This document shows positions 1-5,611 of a DNA stretch of 6,709 bases, in pieces. Source of the DNA: Ruminococcus sp. (lineage in GTDB: Bacteria > Bacillota > Clostridia > Oscillospirales > Ruminococcaceae). The notes beneath the pieces were generated by a model. The model saw only the letters and a list, made by a program, of their open reading frames with translations. It was not told the DNA's origin and made no database searches. The first letter of the stretch is position 1, and every line of letters begins with the position of its first letter. The stretch is from the NCBI GenBank assembly GCA_029063695.1, contig JAIDNR010000076.1, forward strand, positions 1-6,709, written 5' to 3'. A program made the translations under genes and the position numbers.

Positions 1-1080
1 GCGTTTACTTTTATATCATGTGAAAGTCATGAAGACAGAAAGGAACGTCAGAAAAATGAAAAAACTGCTCTCGAATATTCATGCAAATATATAGAAGAAA
101 AGTACAATTTTGAACCTAAAATAATAAAATACGAATCAGATTACCAACAGCAAATATACGGTAGAATGTATTTTCCACGGTTACTCGTTGAAATGTCATA
201 TAATAACCGTGAATTTCTAACGTACATCAATTACGATGGAACAAATGCACATGATTCATATCAGCATGAAGATATTAAAGCGGCACTAAGTAACACAATT
301 AATGAACAAATAAGCGGTCTAAAAGATTTAGATTTATTTGCATCACATGACATTCATTCTAATACTTATTATCATGACTTTCATGATTGTCTATGCAGTA
401 CATATTTTGATGGCACCAACCTTGATTCAGTTCTAAGTGAGTGCCATGCTTACTATACAGCATACTATGTAAACAAAAATTTTCCCGATTTTGAGATACT
501 TCCTTTTAGTGATAGTATCATCGGTTCTTTTGTTTCATATCGTTCAGAAGAAGCAATGAATCGACTTCCTAATGTTCGTCCGGAAGATCATTTTAGTGAT
601 GTTGAAGTCGCACCATATATTGAATGTATGCAAAATACCAATGGATATCATACTCACTTCAATTTAAATCATTTCGATATGATTGATTATATTAGCTTCG
701 ATGTATCAACTTATAATCCAATAATCAATATGACTCTAAATCGACTTGATAAGCCATATGAACTGAAAAGTATTTCCAAAGTACCACCGCTTAATGATGC
801 CGATGCGAAGTTTGATGATTTAACCGACACATATATGATTGAGACAGATACTGACATTAATTTGTTTGTGTATTTTCCAATAGATGATAGCTTATATACA
901 GAAAGTGAACTTTTACTCAGATATATGGTAGATAATATAGAAACTGATGAAACCAAATTATTCACCGATTCAATTGACATCCGTGGTGATTATGCTGTTG
1001 CATATGTGGTACTCAAGAAAAACTCGAAATTAACATTTTGTCTTGCAAGTATAAAAGAGACTCTGCCTACTGAACAGTAA
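1..1080 (+). CDS. Partial CDS (5' end outside window): putative lipoprotein of unknown function
   Basis: The reading frame is open from base 1 to a TAA at 1078-1080, giving 359 visible residues. The first in-frame ATG (166) is therefore not a convincing start: the 55 codons before it continue the same acidic/basic protein style, and I see no Shine-Dalgarno before it. The first visible residues are AFTFISCESHEDRKE, which looks like the end of a lipoprotein signal peptide with a lipobox-like FISC (Cys at visible residue 7) followed by a charged linker. A segment resembling EYSCKYIEEKYNFEPKI follows, a helix-type start seen in various small Firmicutes lipoproteins. The rest is soluble, rich in Asp, Tyr and His, with a His/Cys-rich patch around visible residues 112-128 and no further membrane span. 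I do not recognise a family. I infer an extracytoplasmic, membrane-anchored protein; the function is unknown. It converges on the GGDEF gene and ends before a shared terminator. Confidence 0.75.
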   Translation, partial: AFTFISCESHEDRKERQKNEKTALEYSCKYIEEKYNFEPKIIKYESDYQQQIYGRMYFPRLLVEMSYNNREFLTYINYDGTNAHDSYQHEDIKAALSNTINEQISGLKDLDLFASHDIHSNTYYHDFHDCLCSTYFDGTNLDSVLSECHAYYTAYYVNKNFPDFEILPFSDSIIGSFVSYRSEEAMNRLPNVRPEDHFSDVEVAPYIECMQNTNGYHTHFNLNHFDMIDYISFDVSTYNPIINMTLNRLDKPYELKSISKVPPLNDADAKFDDLTDTYMIETDTDINLFVYFPIDDSLYTESELLLRYMVDNIETDETKLFTDSIDIRGDYAVAYVVLKKNSKLTFCLASIKETLPTEQ

Positions 1081-1172
1081 TTGGGTAAAGTTTTTTCAAT
1101 GAACATCTTTAAATTTCCCTTTAACACAGTTACAAATTCAGATTTATGCGAATAAACAAATAATTAAAATAA

Positions 1173-1204
1173 GCCCGAAAGCAGTTGAAAAACTACTTTT
1201 GGGC
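1173..1204. terminator. Bidirectional intrinsic terminator between convergent genes
   Basis: Arms 1173-1186 and 1191-1204 form a 14-position stem around a GAAA tetraloop. Twelve positions are Watson-Crick, one is a G-T wobble and one is a mismatch as read on the plus strand. An A-rich tract lies on the left (about 1155-1172), giving a T-rich tail in minus-strand RNA for the GGDEF gene. The right side (ATTATTTCT) is a weaker U-tract for the plus-strand gene. Its position between a stop at 1080 (+) and a stop at 1233 (-) fits a shared terminator. Confidence 0.75.
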
Positions 1205-1232
1205 ATTATTTCTGTATGTGTGTTTACTTTTT

Positions 1233-2717
1233 TCAGTTAAAAGAAGTCTGACAGTAGTTTCCGCCGCTTTTCTTTATATTTCTTACAATACTTTCCAGTT
1301 TCAGTAGCATTGAACCACCAGACAAAAATTCTTTTGGTGAACAGCGGTAAATAACTCCGGAAGCATTAATCTGAATGTATATATTTCCAATCAGATACTT
1401 GTCCTTTATCGTTTCAAATACCTCATTTGTAATTTCTTCCGCTTGTTTGGCTGAAATATTTTCATTGAATACAATGCAGAATTCATTTCCGAAAATATTA
1501 TAAATCTCTGCATATTGACTGAATTTTTCAACAAGTTTGTTTGAAATATCCGAAAGGAGGTTATCGCCGAAATCATAACCGAAAGTTTCATTTATATTAC
1601 GGAAATTGTCTATATCAAAATATGCAACGTTGACATATTCTGATTCAAGTTTTTCTTTTATGTCGGATTCAAGGGAATAACGGTTTTTCAGGTCTGTGAT
1701 GATATTTGTGTAGGCAATCTTGTTTATTACGTTCTGAGAACGTTCAAGATTTTTATTCGCATTTTCAACCTGCTGCTGTTTTTTGTCAAGTTCTTCAATT
1801 GACTCTTTCAGTTTACGGAATGCAAAAACACTGAAGAAGATAACAGCGGCGTAAACAACGATAACGATAAGTATATTTTTTATAAGCAAATCTTGTGAAG
1901 ATTTAAGAAATGCGGATTTCGGAATAATCATTACCACACGCCAGCCGACGGTTGCCTCACCTGTAAATACATAAATATCTTCTCCGTCAAGCTTTCTGTT
2001 GAAATATTCGCTTGTCTTAGCTCGTTCAATAAGTTCAAGCATTTCATAGTTTCCGAAACAATTCTTTCCCACTTTACTGCTGTCATTATGAGCAATAACC
2101 AGTCCGCTTTCGTCAACGATAAAGGCATATCCCATATTGTCAAGATTTATTGATTCGGTAATCTCCTGAACACGGTTCAGCACAATATCAATCGATATAA
2201 CGCTTTTTCCGTCATCAAGCAGACAGCAGACAGAGGTTATTACTTCATTTGTCATCGCATCAACATATGGTGTAACGATTACGGGTTCTCCGTTTGACTG
2301 AGCGGCAGCAGTATACCAGTCTCTTTCAGTGGGAACATAGTCTGAAGGTGGAATCCAGTCGCTTCCGTCAATGTACTGCCCGTTTATATAACCGTAGACT
2401 CCTGTGAAGTTTTCGTCTATTTCTTCCTGAAATCTGGTGGTTTCAAATTTGAGGTACTGTTCGATTTCATCGGGTGTTATATCCTGATTCAGCATATAAT
2501 CAATATTGTCTGCCGTAACGCTGAGGGTGTTTTCAGCCTGTGAAATATAGGATTTGATTTCACTGATTTCAGCACTGAGCGAGCTGCTGCCGACTGTTTC
2601 CATGTTGTTTACTGCATTTTTATAGAACGATAAGAAATTAAACGTTACCATAAGTGCAAGTACGACAAGCATAAAAGCAATCGTCACAATAAAAATATTT
2701 TTTTCTTTTTTCTTCAT
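1233..2717 (-). CDS. Membrane dCache sensor protein with degenerate GGDEF domain
   Basis: A 494-residue membrane signalling protein. Residues 7-32 form the first membrane span. An extracytoplasmic dCache-type ligand-binding domain follows at about 35-275 (ERDWY at 131-135, TPYVD at 149-153, then a membrane-distal to membrane-proximal repeat with GYAFIVDESGLVIAH). The second span is about 277-300, a coiled linker about 301-335, and a GGDEF domain about 338-485. Metal- and substrate-site features DIDNFRNIN (368-376) and FGDNLL are kept, but the signature is FGNEF (409-413) instead of GG(D/E)EF, and no RxxD inhibitory site is visible before it. Known of the family: GGDEF domains make cyclic di-GMP from two GTP, and degenerate ones often serve as GTP or effector sensors. 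I infer altered or absent cyclase activity. The start at 2717 is chosen over an in-frame ATG at 2756 because AAAGGGAG (2725-2732) sits 7 bases before it and MKKKEKN is a normal N-terminus before a membrane span. It is probably monocistronic, with its own promoter. Confidence 0.88.
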   Translation of the reverse strand: MKKKEKNIFIVTIAFMLVVLALMVTFNFLSFYKNAVNNMETVGSSSLSAEISEIKSYISQAENTLSVTADNIDYMLNQDITPDEIEQYLKFETTRFQEEIDENFTGVYGYINGQYIDGSDWIPPSDYVPTERDWYTAAAQSNGEPVIVTPYVDAMTNEVITSVCCLLDDGKSVISIDIVLNRVQEITESINLDNMGYAFIVDESGLVIAHNDSSKVGKNCFGNYEMLELIERAKTSEYFNRKLDGEDIYVFTGEATVGWRVVMIIPKSAFLKSSQDLLIKNILIVIVVYAAVIFFSVFAFRKLKESIEELDKKQQQVENANKNLERSQNVINKIAYTNIITDLKNRYSLESDIKEKLESEYVNVAYFDIDNFRNINETFGYDFGDNLLSDISNKLVEKFSQYAEIYNIFGNEFCIVFNENISAKQAEEITNEVFETIKDKYLIGNIYIQINASGVIYRCSPKEFLSGGSMLLKLESIVRNIKKSGGNYCQTSFN

Positions 2718-2724
2718 ATGACAG

Positions 2725-2732
2725 CTCCCTTT
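2725..2732 (-). promoter_or_regulatory. Ribosome binding site deciding the GGDEF gene start
   Basis: AAAGGGAG on the minus strand, 7 bases before the ATG at 2715-2717. It rules out the longer 507-residue reading from 2756, whose extra 13 residues overlap this site. Confidence 0.8.
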
Positions 2733-2776
2733 CTGTGGAAAGTGATATCTGCACACTCTCCGATGTTAGTGTTTTT

Positions 2777-2806
2777 ATTATATCATATAACATGAGGTAG
2801 TGTCAA
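2777..2806 (-). promoter_or_regulatory. Strong sigma-A promoter of the GGDEF gene, extended -10
   Basis: On the minus strand, TTGACA (2801-2806) and TATAAT (2777-2782) are separated by 18 bases, with TGA directly before the -10 (extended -10). Both hexamers match consensus exactly. The -10 overlaps the 13-bp inverted repeat TTATATCATATAA (2778-2790). The predicted transcript start is near 2770, giving a leader of about 50 nt. The -35 lies only 11 bp past the sdpI-like stop codon, and no terminator is visible between, so read-through from the upstream module is also possible. Confidence 0.85.
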
Positions 2807-2816
2807 GAGCATATAA

Positions 2817-3485
2817 TTATTTTTCTTTATCGTGAATTATTTTTGTACTAAAAATCAAAGTTGCAGTCATAAAATTTGCAATACACACTACAGCAGTGAT
2901 TATCTGAATATCTGTTTCAAGCAAAGCAGATGACACTGCCATGGCTGTTCCGCAGAAAAATATGAACACTCCGCCAAAACGCTGGCATTTAAACCATATA
3001 TCTTCATTTGCCATACTCCATTTTGTACGTAGTCCTACAACGGAATTTATTTTGCATTTTGGAATAAAATTGCCAATAGCGGCTATTACTATACCAGCAA
3101 GAATTGAGGTGAATTTTCCAAATCCGATGCCTGTACTGCTGTTTTCGTCAATTGCACTGAAGTCCATTATAAGAGTATATACGGTCATAGCAGTGAAAAA
3201 CAGATTAATCAGTATTCCTGTAATAAGAATTACTTTTCTGCTGCTTTCACCGTTTTCATGTTTTGCGATAAATACTGATGTACCATACATAAATAATGTC
3301 TCAATGAAATTTACCGCAGGCAGAATAAGCATTTCATATTTGCTTCCCCATCGGTCAATATTCATATTGAAATCATAGTGCATTGATATCTTATCAGGAA
3401 GAAACTGCATTACTATCAGGACTATTGCAAGATGTAGCAGTGCCGTTAGAAACATTATTATTTTCAGACTGTCTGATTTTTTCAT
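2817..3485 (-). CDS. sdpI: SdpI/DUF1648 family membrane protein (immunity/signalling type)
   Basis: A 222-residue integral membrane protein with six predicted spans at about 8-28, 53-73, 84-107, 120-140, 170-188 and 193-213. The N-terminal half has the DUF1648 pattern: LPDKISMHYDFNMNIDRWGSK (from residue 29), with a conserved Pro, His and WGSK. The C-terminal half has the SdpI signature: GNFIPKCKINSVVGLRTKWS (138-157) followed by NEDIW and a second aromatic/Gly segment. In Bacillus subtilis, SdpI protects against the SDP cannibalism toxin and sequesters the repressor SdpR at the membrane. The gene order here (ArsR regulator directly upstream) matches that module. The start at 3485 is preferred over GTG at 3494 because AAAGGAG (3496-3502) is 10 bases before the ATG but only 1 base before the GTG. 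Its 5' end overlaps the regulator gene by 92 bp. No toxin gene is in the window, so the ligand is unknown. Confidence 0.85.
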   Translation of the reverse strand: MKKSDSLKIIMFLTALLHLAIVLIVMQFLPDKISMHYDFNMNIDRWGSKYEMLILPAVNFIETLFMYGTSVFIAKHENGESSRKVILITGILINLFFTAMTVYTLIMDFSAIDENSSTGIGFGKFTSILAGIVIAAIGNFIPKCKINSVVGLRTKWSMANEDIWFKCQRFGGVFIFFCGTAMAVSSALLETDIQIITAVVCIANFMTATLIFSTKIIHDKEK

Positions 3486-3753
3486 CTGAATCACTCTCCT
3501 TTAATTCTTTTATCCATAAAATAATATCGTCCAGAACGGAAGTATTAAGTTCATAATAAATAAAATTCTTATAACGGCTTTCTGAAATCAAATCTGCTTT
3601 TTTAAGAAGATTAAGATGATAGGAAACAGCCGCATCTGTTATTTCAAAGTATGAGCATATCTCACCTGCTGACAGCTTACCGTTTTTTAATATTGTAAGA
3701 ATTTTGCGTCGTATCGGGTCTGAGAGTGCCTTAAAAGTTGATTCAAAAATCAT
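3394..3753 (-). CDS. sdpR: ArsR-family winged-helix regulator, SdpR-like autorepressor
   Basis: A 119-residue cytoplasmic DNA-binding protein. The core, about residues 1-88, is an ArsR/SdpR winged helix: STFKALSDPIRRKILTIL (5-22), recognition helix region EITDAAVSYHLNLLKKADLI (37-56), wing ESRYKNFIYYELN and the SdpR-like end LDDIILWIKEL. There are no paired metal-ligand cysteines of the ArsR/CadC type. Residues from about 90 on form a Ser/Asn-rich tail encoded within the 92-bp overlap with the sdpI-like gene and look unconserved. B. subtilis SdpR is about 90 residues, so the tail is an oddity. The ATG at 3753 is chosen because CAGGTG (3760-3765) lies 6 bases before it; the ATG at 3759 and GTG at 3762 abut or overlap that site. 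By analogy, it should repress its own promoter until the SdpI-like protein sequesters it. A strong promoter and palindromic operator candidates lie directly upstream. Confidence 0.85.
   Translation of the reverse strand: MIFESTFKALSDPIRRKILTILKNGKLSAGEICSYFEITDAAVSYHLNLLKKADLISESRYKNFIYYELNTSVLDDIILWIKELKESDSDEKIRQSENNNVSNGTATSCNSPDSNAVSS
3496..3502 (-). promoter_or_regulatory. Ribosome binding site of the sdpI-like gene, inside the regulator gene
   Basis: AAAGGAG lies 10 bases upstream of the ATG at 3485, within the regulator coding sequence just before its predicted core ends. It supports translational coupling and decides against the GTG start at 3494. Confidence 0.7.
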
Positions 3754-3766
3754 TTGCATCACCTGT

Positions 3767-3786
3767 TTAAAAAATTATTTAAATAG
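3767..3786. promoter_or_regulatory. Candidate operator 1 (imperfect palindrome downstream of the sdpR -10)
   Basis: The minus strand reads ATTTAAATAATTTTTTAAAC, an imperfect 20-bp inverted repeat with two mismatched pairs. It lies at the predicted transcript start and early leader. It resembles the perfect palindrome at 3821-3840 in its ATTTAAA half-sites. ArsR-family dimers bind such AT-rich inverted repeats. High local AT content makes chance palindromes likelier, so this is tentative. Confidence 0.45.
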
Positions 3787-3815
3787 ATTATATCATATAA
3801 ATATTTATTTGTCAA
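3787..3815 (-). promoter_or_regulatory. Perfect consensus promoter of the sdpR-sdpI module
   Basis: The minus strand has TTGACA (3810-3815), a 17-base spacer and TATAAT (3787-3792) with TGA just before the -10, an ideal sigma-A extended -10 promoter. The predicted start is near 3780, with a leader of about 27 nt to the ATG at 3753. A promoter this strong fits a gene kept off by a repressor. The spacer holds another 12-bp perfect palindrome, ATAAATATTTAT (3797-3808). Confidence 0.88.
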
Positions 3816-3820
3816 CAACT

Positions 3821-3840
3821 ATTTAAAAATATTTTTAAAT
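3821..3840. promoter_or_regulatory. Candidate operator 2: 20-bp perfect palindrome upstream of the sdpR -35
   Basis: ATTTAAAAATATTTTTAAAT is identical to its own reverse complement. It lies 5 bp upstream of the -35. Its centre is 54 bp from the centre of the palindrome at 3767-3786, about five helical turns, so two bound dimers could face the same side and clamp the promoter. Binding by the SdpR-like protein is inferred from position only. Confidence 0.55.
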
Positions 3841-3849
3841 GCCCTGCAT

Positions 3850-3889
3850 AAAAAACTGCCGTATCAATCAAGAGATACGACAGTTTTTT
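3850..3889 (-). terminator. Strong intrinsic terminator of the rsmD-coaD operon
   Basis: Arms 3850-3865 and 3874-3889 pair over 16 positions with one C/A mismatch, around an 8-base loop. The core ACTG-C-CGTATC is flanked by A-runs on one side and T-runs on the other, so both strands get a U-tract (six U on minus, eight on plus). It begins directly after the stop codon at 3890-3892 of the coiled-coil gene. It also insulates the sdpR promoter from upstream read-through. Confidence 0.88.
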
Positions 3890-4402
3890 TTACTTCTCAT
3901 TGAGCATATCGTCCTGAGCTTTTTTTGCATTGGCACCGAGAGCAGGCGAATTTTTTAATGTATGCTGAAGTTTTTCTTTAGTCTGTTTGATAGTTGCAAT
4001 TGACTTCTGATGTGCATTTTCGGCATCGTTGAGCATCTGTGCAACTGAAAGAGCAGCTTGTTTCTGTACAGCCGCTGCGGCATTCTGTGCTTTCTGAAGA
4101 ATATCAATAGCCTTTTTCTTTGCCTCAGCTATAATAGCCTCCTGTGAGCAGAGCTGTATGGCTTTGTCCTCAGCACGGCGGATAATTCCTTCGGCGTTTA
4201 TTTTTGCCTCATTAAGAATACGCTGACAGTCGAACTCAATTTTTTTTGCTTCTTTGAGTTCGTGAGGAAGATTAAGACGCACATCGTTTATAAGTTCACG
4301 CATACGCTCCCCGTCAACAATTTTTTTATGTGATACAAACGGGACGGAGGTTGATTTGTCGAGAAGTTCGTCCATTTCTTCTAAAATTTCATCAATGTTC
4401 AT
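3890..4402 (-). CDS. Conserved coiled-coil protein (ATPase subunit H/B-like helix), third gene of the rsmD-coaD operon
   Basis: A 170-residue soluble, almost wholly helical protein without signal peptide or membrane span. The N-terminus MNIDEILEEMDELLDKS is acidic. A short linker with VDGERMRELINDVRLNLPHE (about 29-48) leads into a long Ala/Lys/Glu-rich helix (about 49-150) of the type that automated annotation often labels vacuolar ATPase subunit H or ATP synthase subunit B-like. I recall similar proteins next to coaD in many Clostridia, usually annotated only as ATPase or hypothetical; the layout also recalls DivIVA-like scaffold proteins. The function is not known, and an actual ATP synthase role is unlikely because there is no membrane anchor and no atp genes nearby. 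AAGGAG (4413-4418) lies 10 bases before the ATG and overlaps the coaD stop codon, so translation is probably coupled. Confidence 0.8.
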   Translation of the reverse strand: MNIDEILEEMDELLDKSTSVPFVSHKKIVDGERMRELINDVRLNLPHELKEAKKIEFDCQRILNEAKINAEGIIRRAEDKAIQLCSQEAIIAEAKKKAIDILQKAQNAAAAVQKQAALSVAQMLNDAENAHQKSIATIKQTKEKLQHTLKNSPALGANAKKAQDDMLNEK

Positions 4403-4416
4403 AGTTATATATCTCC

Positions 4417-4908
4417 TTAATTATTTTTAACAAGTCTCTGTTTTATATCATCAAGAATAGTTTCGGGAACAAAGTGACTTATATCTCCGCCGAAATAAGC
4501 AATCTGCTTTACAACACTTGAACTGAGATACATATTTTCCGCCGCAGTTGTAAGAAAGACTGTTTCCGCACCTGCATACAGCTTTTTATTTGCAAGAGCC
4601 ATCTGAAATTCATATTCAAAGTCGCTTACGGCTCTCAGCCCCTTTACTATTGCAATTGCACCGACATCTCTGACATAATCCGCAAGGAGACCGTCCAGAA
4701 CATCAATAACGACATTATCAAGGTTGCCTGTTACCGCTTCAATCATGAGCATACGTTCAGTAGCGGTGAAGCTTGGCTTGGCTTTTCCTGCATTGCGTGA
4801 AATAAGTACAATAACCTTATCGAACAGCTTTGACGCTCTTGTGATAATATCAAGATGACCTAAAGTCACGGGGTCAAAGCTTCCCGGACAGACAGCAATT
4901 CTTCTCAT
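4417..4908 (-). CDS. coaD: Phosphopantetheine adenylyltransferase
   Basis: A 163-residue cytoplasmic enzyme, full length for the family. It transfers AMP from ATP to 4'-phosphopantetheine to give dephospho-CoA and pyrophosphate, the penultimate step of coenzyme A synthesis. Nucleotidyltransferase motifs are clear: GSFDPVTLGH (9-18, with the TxGH ATP-binding motif at 15-18), the KGLR loop (89-92) followed by DFEYEFQMA, and YLSSSVVKQ (127-135), the C-terminal ISSS-type ATP-binding motif. The start overlaps the upstream rsmD stop by 4 bp (ATGA), and GGAGG (4916-4920) lies 7 bases before it inside the rsmD coding end. The rsmD-coaD pair is a long-conserved arrangement in Firmicutes and suggests one transcript. 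All expected residues are present. Confidence 0.97.
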   Translation of the reverse strand: MRRIAVCPGSFDPVTLGHLDIITRASKLFDKVIVLISRNAGKAKPSFTATERMLMIEAVTGNLDNVVIDVLDGLLADYVRDVGAIAIVKGLRAVSDFEYEFQMALANKKLYAGAETVFLTTAAENMYLSSSVVKQIAYFGGDISHFVPETILDDIKQRLVKNN

Positions 4909-5456
4909 TCTTCGTCCTCCATAGGTTTTATAAAGACGGAAACATTGATTTTTCCGTATCTGTATGTCTTTTTAAGTACCATATTTTCGGGAGCATTCGG
5001 CTGTTCGGACTCTTTTTCATATTCACATATTATAAAACCGCCTTTATTCAGCTTTTTTTCAGCCAGAGGCAGAAGCTTATGAATATGACCGAATCTGTAC
5101 GGCGGGTCGAGAATAATAATATCGAATTTCTGTGCAGTAAGGCGGATATAATCATAGCTGTCACGTGAAATAACCTCAGCCTGTTTATAAAGTCCGGTAT
5201 TTCTGAGATTTTCGTTTACACACCTCACTGATTTGGCTGAACTGTCCACAAAGACAGCATGAGCCGCACCCCTGCTTAATGCCTCTATTCCCATCTGTCC
5301 GCTTCCTGCAAAAAGGTCAAGAACATCTGCACCGTCCAGATTGAACTGTATAGAGGAAAAAACTCCTTCCTTGACTTTCTCTGTTGTCGGTCTGACGTCG
5401 ATTCCCTCAGGAGTGACTAGTTTTCGTCCTCTTGCAATACCTGTTATAACTCTCAT
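4905..5456 (-). CDS. rsmD: 16S rRNA (guanine(966)-N(2))-methyltransferase
   Basis: A 183-residue SAM-dependent methyltransferase of full family length. It methylates N2 of G966 (E. coli numbering) in 16S rRNA during 30S assembly. The N-terminus MRVITGIARGRKL and RPTTEKVKEGVFSSI (22-36) are typical of RsmD. The SAM-binding motif DLFAGSGQMG (47-56) and catalytic-type DPPY (117-120) are intact. The start is fixed by the conserved MRVITG sequence. Oddly, the 20 bases before the ATG contain no recognisable Shine-Dalgarno, although the other genes downstream in the operon have good ones. The reason appears to be the transposable element end immediately upstream, whose terminal hairpin stops about 16 bp before the ATG. 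The stop overlaps the coaD start by 4 bp. Confidence 0.96.
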   Translation of the reverse strand: MRVITGIARGRKLVTPEGIDVRPTTEKVKEGVFSSIQFNLDGADVLDLFAGSGQMGIEALSRGAAHAVFVDSSAKSVRCVNENLRNTGLYKQAEVISRDSYDYIRLTAQKFDIIILDPPYRFGHIHKLLPLAEKKLNKGGFIICEYEKESEQPNAPENMVLKKTYRYGKINVSVFIKPMEDEE

Positions 5457-5471
5457 ATATCAAATCTGCTA

Positions 5472-5503
5472 CTCAAAATATGGACAAACATATCCATATT
5501 GAG
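5472..5503 (-). repeat. Terminal hairpin of the IS200/IS605-like right end
   Basis: On the minus strand, CTC + AATATGGA pairs with TCCATATT + GAG around an 8-base loop, with a 2-base bulge between the two helix parts. It is preceded by GAAGCAGGAA, a sequence I recall just before the subterminal hairpin of many tnpB-type IS right ends, and followed by TAG, also common there. It lies 16 bp upstream of the rsmD ATG. The exact element boundary cannot be fixed without an empty site. Confidence 0.6.
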
Positions 5504-5533
5504 AAAATTCCTGCTTCAACCTGTATGCTTTGG

Positions 5534-5561
5534 ATTATAACAAGTCACAATCTACTCACAA
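5534..5561 (-). promoter_or_regulatory. Possible promoter inside the element right end, pointing at rsmD
   Basis: The minus strand has TTGTGA (5556-5561, 4 of 6 matches to consensus), a 16-base spacer and TATAAT (5534-5539) with TGT before it, an extended -10 pattern. It points toward rsmD with a predicted leader of about 70 nt containing the terminal hairpin. It could restore transcription of rsmD-coaD after the insertion, or be chance in an RNA gene. Confidence 0.35.
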
Positions 5562-5611
5562 GTTCATGTACAGTCCACAGGCGTAAATTCCCGTATAGCC
5601 TACGGTACATA

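Noticed and set aside
711..980. 89-codon minus-strand open frame inside the first gene
   Set aside because: Antisense shadow of a longer continuous frame; Ser/Val-rich translation with no ribosome site.
1406..1591. 61-codon minus-strand frame inside the GGDEF gene
   Set aside because: Out-of-frame shadow of the GGDEF domain coding region.
1931..2143. 70-codon minus-strand frame inside the GGDEF gene
   Set aside because: Out-of-frame shadow of the dCache domain coding region.
2718..2756. Upstream ATG extending the GGDEF protein by 13 residues
   Set aside because: The extension spans the good Shine-Dalgarno at 2725-2732 and gives a Cys/His-containing N-terminus before the normal MKKKEKN start.
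2941..3378. 145-codon plus-strand open frame opposite the sdpI-like gene
   Set aside because: Antisense to a well-recognised membrane protein, with no ribosome site or promoter of its own and an atypical composition.
3754..3762. GTG 3762 and ATG 3759 as starts of the regulator
   Set aside because: Both overlap or abut the Shine-Dalgarno CAGGTG; the ATG at 3753 has a proper 6-base spacing.
3890..4402. ATP synthase or V-ATPase subunit
   Set aside because: The resemblance is only that of a charged long helix; there is no membrane anchor and no ATPase genes nearby.
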